Source: Bifidobacterium sp. ESL0769
Lineage (GTDB): Bacteria; Actinomycetota; Actinomycetes; Actinomycetales; Bifidobacteriaceae
DNA length: 64,000 bases
Assembly (NCBI RefSeq): GCF_029395495.1
Contig: NZ_CP113918.1
Span: forward strand, 1,922,001 to 1,986,000
Direction of reading: 5' to 3'
A program made the position numbers and the translations under genes. Position 1 is the stretch's first letter. The number at the start of each line of letters is the position of its first letter. Positions 38,601 to 44,134 of the stretch are shown piece after piece. The notes under the pieces were generated by a model that saw only the letters and a program-made list of their open reading frames with translations, was not told the origin of the DNA and did no database searches.

Positions 38601-39077
38601 CAGACGCGCGATAGCGAGAATCTCGTCGATGGCGTCGCTGGCCGCATCAATCGAGCCAGCGGCTTCGATGGCGTCGACCATATGCTCGGCAATGATGCCC
38701 TGGGAATGACCGAGGACAGCGACCGGCTTGGCCGCGGCAACGCTATAGCCAAGGCCTTCCGCGTCGATAAGCGCGCCCAACTGCGCCAAAGCGATGCCCG
38801 GAACACTCGCCGCCGCATCGGCTGCGGGGCCGAGCTTGGCCGGATTGGCCGTAAAGCCGAAGAGATCGACCGTGCCTCCCATCGTGGCCAGGAGATCCGG
38901 AGTGACCGCCGAAAGCAAGCGTGACGAAGCGTCGGCGTGAGCCTTGAGCTTTTCCGCGAGCGTCGGGTCGGTGCATTCGTCCGCAAGCGAGCTGACCCAC
39001 GGCGTGGACTGGCCGCCGAAAACGAGCGCGTGAGGCTCGGTGCTGAGGCGGTTCAAGAAGAAGGTGTTTTCAGTCAT
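29655..39077 (-). CDS. fas: Type I fatty acid synthase (single polypeptide, 3140 aa)
   Basis: This multifunctional cytosolic enzyme makes long-chain acyl-CoA from acetyl-CoA and malonyl-CoA. Domains are visible in the usual actinobacterial order. They are an acetyltransferase with GHSQG near residue 124, a flavin enoyl reductase (PPVLLAGMTPTTVNADIV, from about 400), a hot-dog dehydratase (GDFNPIHTS ... APLVHGMWLS, about 1250), and a malonyl/palmitoyl transferase with GHSLG near 1465. After an Ala/Pro linker (about 1765-1810) comes an ACP around 1855 (TNGVSSRRNQLLMDIS), a ketoreductase (DVAVVTGVAPNSIAGQVVEG, about 2170) and a ketosynthase with the catalytic Cys in SACATAAVSLEE near 2786, followed by KHDTSTNANDSNE and KSLTGHAMGGAA. 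There is no phosphopantetheinyl transferase domain, so acpS is needed in trans. ATG 39077 has AAGGAAGATA upstream. Confidence 0.97.
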   Translation of the reverse strand: MTENTFFLNRLSTEPHALVFGGQSTPWVSSLADECTDPTLAEKLKAHADASSRLLSAVTPDLLATMGGTVDLFGFTANPAKLGPAADAAASVPGIALAQLGALIDAEGLGYSVAAAKPVAVLGHSQGIIAEHMVDAIEAAGSIDAASDAIDEILAIARLIGAAGTRQSRLLPVSTKFGEATPMLSVRGATKRQIEVLVDRVVKPRGPIAFAVTNATDNYVLSGHPEDLAAFAVEVGKEHRRQAKLRADKVRGGEVFDPILEYLEVTVPFHSPLMAEAVESTVKWAQACGLDAERARTLASEVLVNHVDWAARTDALLKSNDPTKLWIVDMGPGNTVGKLVSALVQGTGVGVVEADSEEARAALSTMEEDPTRTQDWRKFAPKVISTPAGDKIRTKFSDLTGKPPVLLAGMTPTTVNADIVSAAANAGYWTEMAGGGQVTPAVFDRNVAALDKQLEEGRTIEFNAMFMDRYLWNMQFGPAGIVAKKRASGTPIDGVVISAGIPELDEAKQLVANLNEQGFPYVAFKPGTVDQIRQVVRIAKAVAPVSIIMEVEGGAAGGHHSWESLDVLLMDTYADVRACSNLVLVAGGGIGTPDRAADYISGQWSRVYGKPDMPVDGVLIGTAAMTAKEAHTNPDVKRMLVATPGISPKPDDSDPFAPLGENWVPAGQVAKGGVASGLSHLHADIYELENASARCGRLLVRVMKHPEELESRRNEIIEALNKTSRPYFGDLDKMTYVQWVQRFAELTYPWADPTYADRFLHLLQRAEARVCDQESGEFASLFTSRADVENDPQAAIDKLQRAYPRAAEVTVTPTDVAWFPTLIHEYHKPMPFVPQIDNDLLRWWGQDQLWQSEDPRYSADSVRAIPGPISVAGITTIDEPVGSILGRFEAAALERTREINGGVEPQPAYAELDAASTAEDFIRKSPNISWVGHLMTNPAFGTPNGDKYYEIREVGQENGTQMFDLDIHLDTFWDNDPDGGLSKHAVRDIVIPLNVRPSETGLFPVVDRERLPKHVYAMLADTAGIGNTAITGDKLTAMPEIEEMSDKVAFPYGQAHTSYTLSANLGYDHEAATAGNMPGSLNASRIAPDALVGPAWPAIYTALGSVYVHGYPVIEGLLNAVHLDHQMELEVTEDELLAHTGEKIDLASWADAYAESASGRIVTIHVTHTAIDGTVLAHEVERFAVRGRSYSDELPVDVPDYGDYLSYREARTGAGTPFDKDEDKGLDPVVATPRRMLRRVTLTAPSEMTAFARTSGDFNPIHTSHRGAAVSGLKAPLVHGMWLSAAAQHVVQARDDKGAHYEIVGWTYNMYGMVQLGDKVEISVERIGKLRHGGMTLEVTCRIDGNIVSRGTAAVRAPRSAYVYPGQGIQQQGMVLDERAKSAAARETWERADKLTREKLGFSILAIVRDNPKTLTANGVTYHHPDGLLNLTQFTQVALATVAYAQTSRLREAGSDIWPAYFAGHSLGEYNALSSFAGIIPFETVLELVFQRGSAMNSLIERDEQGRSNYRMAALRPNQFGVGDDGVDDYVKSVSEASGEFLQIVNYNLSGQQYVIAGTIKGLEALKADSARRVKEYGGKPALMYVPGIDVPFHSMLLRKGVPDFRNKLDTLLPPHIDYQRLVGRYIPNLVASPFEMTKEFARKIVAVVPSTRVQEALDNPEIWDSYAADEQKLGRLLFTELLAWQFASPVRWIETQAIMFGDPAQGGLGVENYVEVGLGNQPTLANLATKTLRLPDFSGSEVAVYNLGRDEQRVYMTDSDSLVLDDDDDTEEASASAQPAAAASAPVAQAAVPAAASAPAAAPAAPAAPVAASGERPADLPFKASDGIAMLLAYAAKVRPDQIGESDTTDTLTNGVSSRRNQLLMDISSELGVASVDGAAEASITDLYALVNKVAPNYKPFGPVLSDIVRDRIRGLFGASGVKQAQVVKRVTDTWQLGQGWADYVLGTLVLETREGSSSRGEDLASLSTAQVSNANDANALIDAAVQKVAADHGVAVALPSAGGAGGSVVDSAALDAFAEKVTGADGVLAKTARFVLDELDIKAPVVAQDEDEDAAVVEAVEAELGSDWVDQVAPRFDGHKALLLDDRWATAREDLARLYYNHDQKVSALSFIGAGHEVADQATWFASKAATDGNSILASTFNRIAVEARSNAKNDPKASRFAGDVAVVTGVAPNSIAGQVVEGLLAGGATVIATSHSFKQSVKAWAEQVYREHAVGDAKLWLVPANLSSYRDVDALVKWVGGVSKKTTGATTTILKPAYEPSLFFPFAAPPVHGTMSDSGQLFESQARLMLWGVERAITGFAAIGGDTDVQHKLHVVLPGSPNRGVFGGDGAYGEVKASFDAIVTRAHAEKDWSGRVTFAHPLIGWVRGTGLMGGNDPLVDVVERHGIRTYSTEEIARQLLNLADADARKQAEKAPLRADLTGGLGNEPIDISALRAEAEADKANSAAANADEDAQADSDKSKDGKATLIKALPTPNPPRQAEVNLADWRNVTVKPEDEIVIVSIGELGPWGSGRTRSEAELGIHPDGSVDLSAGAVLELAWNMGLVTWQDSPNAGWYDTDGNLVPEADIAERYHDEVVARSGLRPFDNGMGSGDYQEGTASGEVEIYLDHEVTFGVPTEEIAQQYVIMDAEHTQIVQDEESGEWSVTRQPGSMIRVPKRFAMTRTVGGQFPKGFDPVKWGIPASMVGEVDEIALWNIVTTVDAYLSAGFSPSEVLQTIHPSMVASTQGTGFGGMASMRKLYLDRFLGHEIPTDILQEALPNVVAAHVMQSYIGGYGNMVQPVSACATAAVSLEEGVDKIALHKADFVVTGAIDDIGVDSVIGFGNMGATADANVMYGKGISDRFFSRSNDRRRDGFVESEGGGTMLVTRGDIALKMGLPVAAVVGYVHSFADGAHTSIPAPGLGALAAAQGGKDSQLVRQLARLGVAPDDIAVVSKHDTSTNANDSNESELHNSIQHAIGRNDGNPLFVISQKSLTGHAMGGAAIFQIDGVTQLFKSGVIPANAALDCVDPKMRKDDHMVWLRQPLNIGSVKAGLVTSLGFGHVSGFVALVNPGAFEASVANEYGQDALDKWRKRANERLARGERRRLMGMMGEAPLYEEIDNRRFHEDTKIYDSHEVEKAMLLNPDARLGSDGYFA

Positions 39078-39118
39078 TATCTTCCTTATATTTGGTTGAA
39101 ATTCTCATGGATACGGTT

Positions 39119-39149
39119 ATTACAAAAAATCTAAAATTACTATTGTCAA
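39119..39149 (-). promoter_or_regulatory. Possible promoter of fas
   Basis: In the 144-bp gap between accD and fas the minus strand has a perfect TTGACA (39144-39149) and TGTAAT 19 bp downstream, 41 bp before the ATG. The spacing is longer than ideal. Confidence 0.4.
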
Positions 39150-39221
39150 GCAAATCTCGTGCGAGGCAACTGGAGACAATCTTACCTGCCCCGCTGCGGA
39201 ATCGCTCTTTTGGTTCAAACG

Positions 39222-40829
39222 TTACATGGGTTGGTTTCCATGGTGTTTGTTGGTTCGACGGACGCGTTTCTTGCCACGTAGCAGGCGCAGGGATTCGGCG
39301 ATGGCCTCGCGCGTTTGCTCGGGGTCGATCATCGCGTCGATCTGGCCGGTTTCCAACGAAAGGTTCGCGTTCAGGGTCTCGCTTTCATACTGGTCGATAT
39401 ATTGCTGGCGCAACGCTTCGACGTCCTGCCCGCGTTCCTTGGCCTTGTGCAGGTCCTTGCGATGGATGATATTGACGGCACCGGCCGCACCCAAAACCGC
39501 AATCTGGCTGGAAGGCCAGGCGTAATTGACATCCGCGCCGATCGCCTTGGAACCCATGACGATGTAGGCGCCTCCGAAGGCCTTGCGCAGCACGACCGAG
39601 ACCATCGGCACCTGCGCGTTGGCATAGGCGTAAATGACCTTGGCGCCGCGACGGATGATGCCCGCGTGTTCCTGGTCGCTGCCGGGCTTGTAGCCGGGGG
39701 TGTCAACCAAGGTGACCACAGGCAAGTTGAACGCGTCGCAAAGACGGACGAACCGGGCGATCTTCTCGCTGGAATCGACGTCAAGAATGCCGGCCTGCTC
39801 ATTGGGCTGGTTGGCGACAATACCGACCGGATGGCCTTCGATGCAGGCGAAACCGACCACGGCGCACTTGGCGTAAAGCTCCTGCACCTGCACGAATTCG
39901 CCGTAGTCGACGATGCAGCGGATGACCTCGTTGATGTCATAGGGCTGACGGTCGTTGTCGGGAACGATGGTGCCCAGACGCTCGGCCGTGGAACGGTCGG
40001 AGCGGGTGGCCGCGTAAGCGTAGACCGGCGGTTTGTCATCTGAGCTGGAAGGCAGGTAAGCGAGTACCGTACGCGCGTAATCAATGGCGTCGGCTTCGTC
40101 TTCACCGAGGTAGTGGGCTACGCCGGAGACGGTGTTGTGCACCTTGCCGCCGCCAAGATCCTCCATGGAAATCGTCTCGCCGGTGACCGACTTGACTACG
40201 TCGGGGCCGGTGACGAACATGTTGGAATTCTGACGGGTCATGATGATCAGATCGGTGAGCGCCGGGCAATAGACTGCGCCGCCCGCGCAAGGGCCGAGAA
40301 TCAGCGAAAGCTGCGGTATAAAGCCGCTGGCCTCGCAGGTCTTGCGGAAGATATGGCCGTATTGGGTCAACGCTTCCACACCTTCCTGAATGCGTGCGCC
40401 GCCGGAATCGATCAGCGCGACGACCGGAATCTTCAGGTCAAGAGCCATATCCATCAGGTGGCAAATCTTCTCGCCTTCGGCGTGGCCGAGCGTGCCGCCG
40501 CGCACGGAGAAGTCCTGCGCGTAGACAGCGACCTTGCGGCCGTAGACATCGCCGAAACCGGTGATGACCGCGGAGCCGGCGACCCCCTTGTTGATGTTGC
40601 CGCCGGAGAAGCGGCCGATCTCCTGGAAGGTGCCGGTGTCGAAGAGCAGGTCGAGGCGCTCGCGGGCGGTGAATTTGCCCTTGGCGCTTTGGCGGGCGTG
40701 AGCGTGGTTTTCGGCGTCACGAGCCAGTTCGGCAGCACGGGCGACGGAAGCGCGGATGGGCTGCTGGTCGAGGGGCTTATCGCTGGACATGGCCTTTTCG
40801 ACGGCCGTGGTGGTCATGATGTCGGTCAT
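39222..40829 (-). CDS. Acyl-CoA (acetyl/propionyl-CoA) carboxylase, carboxyltransferase beta subunit
   Basis: This 535-aa biotin-dependent carboxyltransferase transfers CO2 from carboxybiotin to acetyl-CoA or propionyl-CoA. It has the two crotonase-like halves. The first holds KGKFTARERLDLLFDTGTF, GGTLGHAEGEKI, DSGGARIQEG and LGPCAGGAVYCPALTD; the second holds VDTPGYKPGSDQEHAGIIRRG and LRKAFGGAYIVMGSKAIGAD. The length fits the actinobacterial AccD/PccB family. Its ATG overlaps the TGA of the biotin carboxylase gene (TGATG), so the two subunits are translationally coupled. It lies directly before the FAS gene, which suggests supply of malonyl-CoA as the main role. Substrate preference (acetyl or propionyl) cannot be read from the sequence with confidence. 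Confidence 0.93.
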   Translation of the reverse strand: MTDIMTTTAVEKAMSSDKPLDQQPIRASVARAAELARDAENHAHARQSAKGKFTARERLDLLFDTGTFQEIGRFSGGNINKGVAGSAVITGFGDVYGRKVAVYAQDFSVRGGTLGHAEGEKICHLMDMALDLKIPVVALIDSGGARIQEGVEALTQYGHIFRKTCEASGFIPQLSLILGPCAGGAVYCPALTDLIIMTRQNSNMFVTGPDVVKSVTGETISMEDLGGGKVHNTVSGVAHYLGEDEADAIDYARTVLAYLPSSSDDKPPVYAYAATRSDRSTAERLGTIVPDNDRQPYDINEVIRCIVDYGEFVQVQELYAKCAVVGFACIEGHPVGIVANQPNEQAGILDVDSSEKIARFVRLCDAFNLPVVTLVDTPGYKPGSDQEHAGIIRRGAKVIYAYANAQVPMVSVVLRKAFGGAYIVMGSKAIGADVNYAWPSSQIAVLGAAGAVNIIHRKDLHKAKERGQDVEALRQQYIDQYESETLNANLSLETGQIDAMIDPEQTREAIAESLRLLRGKKRVRRTNKHHGNQPM

Positions 40830-42808
40830 CAGCGCTCGCCTTCCTTCTCGGTGTCAGCGACTGGTGTTGCAGGCGCGGCACTTGCGGCGGAATCCGCGGC
40901 AGAAGCGGTATCGGTTACCTTATTACTATCGTTACCAGCGTTATCCGTAGTATCCGAAACATCGTTCGCACCGGACTTCTCACGGCTCGCAGCTCCGTCC
41001 ACGTCAATCTTCATCAATGTGGTGCCGGCGTCGACGGAATCGGATGGGCCAACGAAAATCTTCTGCACGGTGCCGTTGACAGGCGCGTAGACGTAGTTCT
41101 CCATTTTCATGCTCTCGAGCACGGCCAGCAGGTCGCCCTTGTTGACGCTCTGGCCTTCGGCCACGTTGACGCGGGTGACGATGGCCTGCATTGGGGAATC
41201 GATGACGCCGGACTTGCCGTCGTTGACCTTCGCACGCTCTTCGACGGCACCCGAGGAGGAACCACGCAGCGGCTGGGTTGGACGCCGGGTTCCACGGGCG
41301 CGGGCCGAACCGGTGAGGTTGTCGACGATATCACGCGGAACGGTAAGCTTGACACGCTTGTTGTCAACCTCGATGACGAAGGAATCGGTCTCCTGCTTCT
41401 TCGGCTTCTCCTCGCCTCCCGAAAGCGAAGCGGGCTGGCCGCTGTCGGCGGTGTTCGGCTTGCGGTTCAGGTACTTGCGCTCAAGCCACTTGGTGTAAAC
41501 GGAGAAGGGATGATCCTCGGCGGTGAATTCCGGGTCGTTGAAAATCGTTTCAAAGAGCGACTTCGGCGTAGGTACGCCTTCCAGCCTGAATTCCTTCAAC
41601 GCACGGCGCACGCGGGCGACGGCGGTGGGCCGGTCCTGCGCGGTGACGACGAGCTTGCCCATCATCGAATCGAACTTCGGGGAGACCACGTCGCCGACCT
41701 TCACACCGGAATCGATGCGGATGCCGGGGCCACTGGGCCAATCCAACCGGGTCAAGGTGCCACCGGACGGGGTGAGGTTCTTGTCCGGGTCCTCGCTGGT
41801 GATGCGCAGTTCAAAGGCGTGGCCGTGGCTTTCGGGAGCCTGGGTCAGCTCCTCGCCGTTGGCGATATTGATCTGCTCGCGCACCAAGTCGAGACCAGAG
41901 ACCTGCTCGGAGACGGTGTGCTCGACCTGCAAGCGCGGGTTGACCTCGAGGAAGTAGACCTTGTGCTGCTGGGTGACCATGAATTCGCAGGTGCCAAGGC
42001 CGACGTAATCGACGGCGCTGAACAGGCTGCGGGAGTAACGCTCGAGCTGTTCCTTCTCATCGTCAGTCAGGAACGGAGCCGGGGCCTCCTCGATAAGCTT
42101 CTGGTTGCGACGCTGCACGGTGCAGTCACGCGTGGAATAGACAGTGAAATTACCGTGGCTGTCGCGGCCTGACTGCGTCTCGACGTGACGGGCCTTATCG
42201 ATGAACAGCTCGACGAAGTACTCGTTGAGGTCGCCGCCTTCCAGAGCGTCATGGTTCATATAGAAGCTGCGCAGCTCGTCGTCGTTGTGCACGAGCGTAA
42301 TGCCTTTACCGCCCCCGCCGTCGGTGCGCTTCATCATCACCGGATAGCCGTTAATCTGGGCAAACGTCAGCAGCTCGCGCATGTTGCTGACCGGCTCGGA
42401 AAGTCCGGGCACCGGTGGCACGTGAGCACGCTTGGCCACACGGCGGGCGGTGATCTTGTCACCGAGATCGGTCAACGCCGTCGGGCTCGGGCCAATCCAC
42501 GTCGCGCCGGCTTTAATCACCTTGTCGGCGAACGAAGCGATTTCGGAAAGGTAACCGTACCCCGGATGAACCGCATCCGCGCCGCTACGGTGCAGCACGT
42601 CGATAATCAAGTCCTCGTCCATATAGGAACGGTAGGAATCTCCATGCAGCAGATAGGCTTCGTCGGCCATCTCTACATATTGTGCATCTCTATCCTGCTC
42701 GGCGTAGATCGCTACGGTTTCAATCCCCATTTCGTGGGCCGTGCGAATGACCCTCAACGCGATTTCGCCGCGGTTCGCCACCAGCAGTTTATTGACATTT
42801 TTGACCAT
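40829..42808 (-). CDS. Acyl-CoA carboxylase alpha subunit (biotin carboxylase + biotin carrier)
   Basis: This 659-aa protein starts VKNVNKLLVANRGEIALRVI, the classic biotin carboxylase N-terminus, and continues with an ATP-grasp domain (MKRTDGGGGKGITLVHNDDE) and a C-terminal carrier domain (VNKGDLLAVLESMKMENYV, biotinylated Lys at about residue 568). Between them is a Ser/Lys/Arg-rich linker with a predicted TVPRDIVDNLTGSARARG segment. After the carrier domain there is a low-complexity tail of about 50 residues (NDVSDTTDNAGNDSNKVTD, then Ala-rich), unusual because carrier domains normally end the protein. The start ATG 42808 was chosen from the family N-terminus; the frame is open to 42892. 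It is coupled to the carboxyltransferase gene and lies downstream of birA, whose product would biotinylate it. Confidence 0.93.
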   Translation of the reverse strand: MVKNVNKLLVANRGEIALRVIRTAHEMGIETVAIYAEQDRDAQYVEMADEAYLLHGDSYRSYMDEDLIIDVLHRSGADAVHPGYGYLSEIASFADKVIKAGATWIGPSPTALTDLGDKITARRVAKRAHVPPVPGLSEPVSNMRELLTFAQINGYPVMMKRTDGGGGKGITLVHNDDELRSFYMNHDALEGGDLNEYFVELFIDKARHVETQSGRDSHGNFTVYSTRDCTVQRRNQKLIEEAPAPFLTDDEKEQLERYSRSLFSAVDYVGLGTCEFMVTQQHKVYFLEVNPRLQVEHTVSEQVSGLDLVREQINIANGEELTQAPESHGHAFELRITSEDPDKNLTPSGGTLTRLDWPSGPGIRIDSGVKVGDVVSPKFDSMMGKLVVTAQDRPTAVARVRRALKEFRLEGVPTPKSLFETIFNDPEFTAEDHPFSVYTKWLERKYLNRKPNTADSGQPASLSGGEEKPKKQETDSFVIEVDNKRVKLTVPRDIVDNLTGSARARGTRRPTQPLRGSSSGAVEERAKVNDGKSGVIDSPMQAIVTRVNVAEGQSVNKGDLLAVLESMKMENYVYAPVNGTVQKIFVGPSDSVDAGTTLMKIDVDGAASREKSGANDVSDTTDNAGNDSNKVTDTASAADSAASAAPATPVADTEKEGER

Positions 42809-42904
42809 AAGTTCCAACCTATCGCCTATCCCCCACCTATGAAACCACGCAAATCGACAAAATCGCCCGACCGCTTTTGTAGGTTTGCACAAAGCGCCTT
42901 TGCT

Positions 42905-43972
42905 TTAGGCCAGCACGCCAACGTCCCCGGTTTTGACGACATGAGGAGCACCGTGCGCGTCCTGAATCGTCAGCGAGGCATCGGAATTGAGCGATATGGC
43001 CTTGCCGGTAAGCGTCGAGCCATCGGTGAATTTCGCTTCGACCTCGCGGCCCAGCGTCCAGCATTTGGCTCGAGTCTCTTCCAGCAATCTCGGCAGCCCG
43101 TTTTGCGGGTCAGTGACGAGAGCGGCAAGGCGGCGTTTCAACGACGTGGCCAGACGTGCGGCGACCATGTCGCGCATCGTCGGCGGATCAGGCAACGGAG
43201 CATAAAGCAGCTGCAGAGAAGTGGAAATCGGGGTGGGCAGACTTTCCGCGGCGATGTCGAGGTTGATGCCGATGCCGAACATCACACCGACGGCGAGCTC
43301 GCTGGTGTCATCGGAATTTGACACCGAAGACACCGGCGTAATCTTTCCGTCGCCACGTTGTTCCTGAAGTATCGAAGAAAGTTGGGATTGCAGCACTGCC
43401 AGGCGGTTCAACCCCTCCGGCAATTGCACAAGCTCGGCGAGGATGCCACCGAGTTTGTGACCGTTGTAGAAAATGTCGTTCGGCCACTTGAGCTCAAGGC
43501 CGTGCGCGGGATCAAGCGGCTTGGCACCGCACTTTGCCAGCGCATCGTTCAAAGCGTCAAGCGTGGCAAGTCCGGCGATAATCGTGAACCATCCGTTGTA
43601 ATGAGAATCGGTCACCAGACGTTTCGGCAACGCGGTGATATAAGTAACAAGGAACGAAGCACCGCCGGCTTTGTCGCTCCACTGCCGGCCGAGGCGCCCG
43701 TGGCCTGCAGTCTGCGCATCGGCGCACATCGCAGCCATTCGCGGCTGGCCATGTGCGTCAACAACGCGAAGCTCCCCGCTTGCCAACATCTTCCGCCCGA
43801 GAATATTGGTGGAATCGAGCGCGGCAAACGCCATCAACTCGTCCACAGCTTCGGTCGTTTCCGGCATTTGCGGCTTGCTTGCCCGAGCCTTCCGTGCGAA
43901 ATCGGAATATCGCTTTTCGACTTGCTCGACGCGCCGCGCTATCGAGGAATCAGTCTCATTATCCATATCCAT
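42905..43972 (-). CDS. birA: Biotin--[acetyl-CoA-carboxylase] ligase (no DNA-binding domain)
   Basis: This 355-aa ligase attaches biotin, via biotinyl-AMP, to the carrier Lys of the carboxylase encoded just downstream. The family motifs are LDSTNILGRKML, TAGHGRLGRQWSDKAGGASF (biotinyl-AMP loop) and LELKWPNDIFYNGHKLGGIL, plus a C-terminal SH3-like domain (WTLGREVEAKFTDGSTLTGK). The N-terminus (MDMDNETDSSIARRVEQVEK) has no winged helix, so this is a monofunctional class I enzyme and not a repressor. The start ATG 43972 has GTGGGG just upstream. The frame is open to 44071, but that extension would run into the large inverted repeat at 44017-44093. Confidence 0.92.
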   Translation of the reverse strand: MDMDNETDSSIARRVEQVEKRYSDFARKARASKPQMPETTEAVDELMAFAALDSTNILGRKMLASGELRVVDAHGQPRMAAMCADAQTAGHGRLGRQWSDKAGGASFLVTYITALPKRLVTDSHYNGWFTIIAGLATLDALNDALAKCGAKPLDPAHGLELKWPNDIFYNGHKLGGILAELVQLPEGLNRLAVLQSQLSSILQEQRGDGKITPVSSVSNSDDTSELAVGVMFGIGINLDIAAESLPTPISTSLQLLYAPLPDPPTMRDMVAARLATSLKRRLAALVTDPQNGLPRLLEETRAKCWTLGREVEAKFTDGSTLTGKAISLNSDASLTIQDAHGAPHVVKTGDVGVLA

Positions 43973-44016
43973 GCACCCCACTGTATGCGTAACTTCGACG
44001 TTTCGCCTTGTCCATT

Positions 44017-44093
44017 CGCACAACTCGGCAGATAGGTTTTTTAAGAATGGTGGAATATCTAAATTTCCCAAAACCTATCTGCCGAGTTGTGCG
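44017..44093. repeat. Perfect 24-bp inverted repeat between birA and a divergent membrane-protein gene
   Basis: The arms 44017-44040 and 44070-44093 are exact reverse complements over 24 bp (core AACTCGGCAGATAGGTTTT) with a 29-nt, AT-rich centre. The repeat fills most of the 162-bp gap between divergent starts at 43972 and 44135, so it must overlap the promoters or leaders of one or both genes. It could act as a cruciform, operator or very stable RNA hairpin. No second copy is seen in the window. Confidence 0.8.
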
Positions 44094-44134
44094 GAATCGT
44101 CCTCTCACAGGCGAGGTTGAGTGAAGACGATAGA

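Noticed and set aside
34230..38924. Open frame of 1564 codons antisense to the FAS I gene
   Set aside because: It is a high-GC shadow of the fas coding strand; the opposite frame has complete domain motifs.
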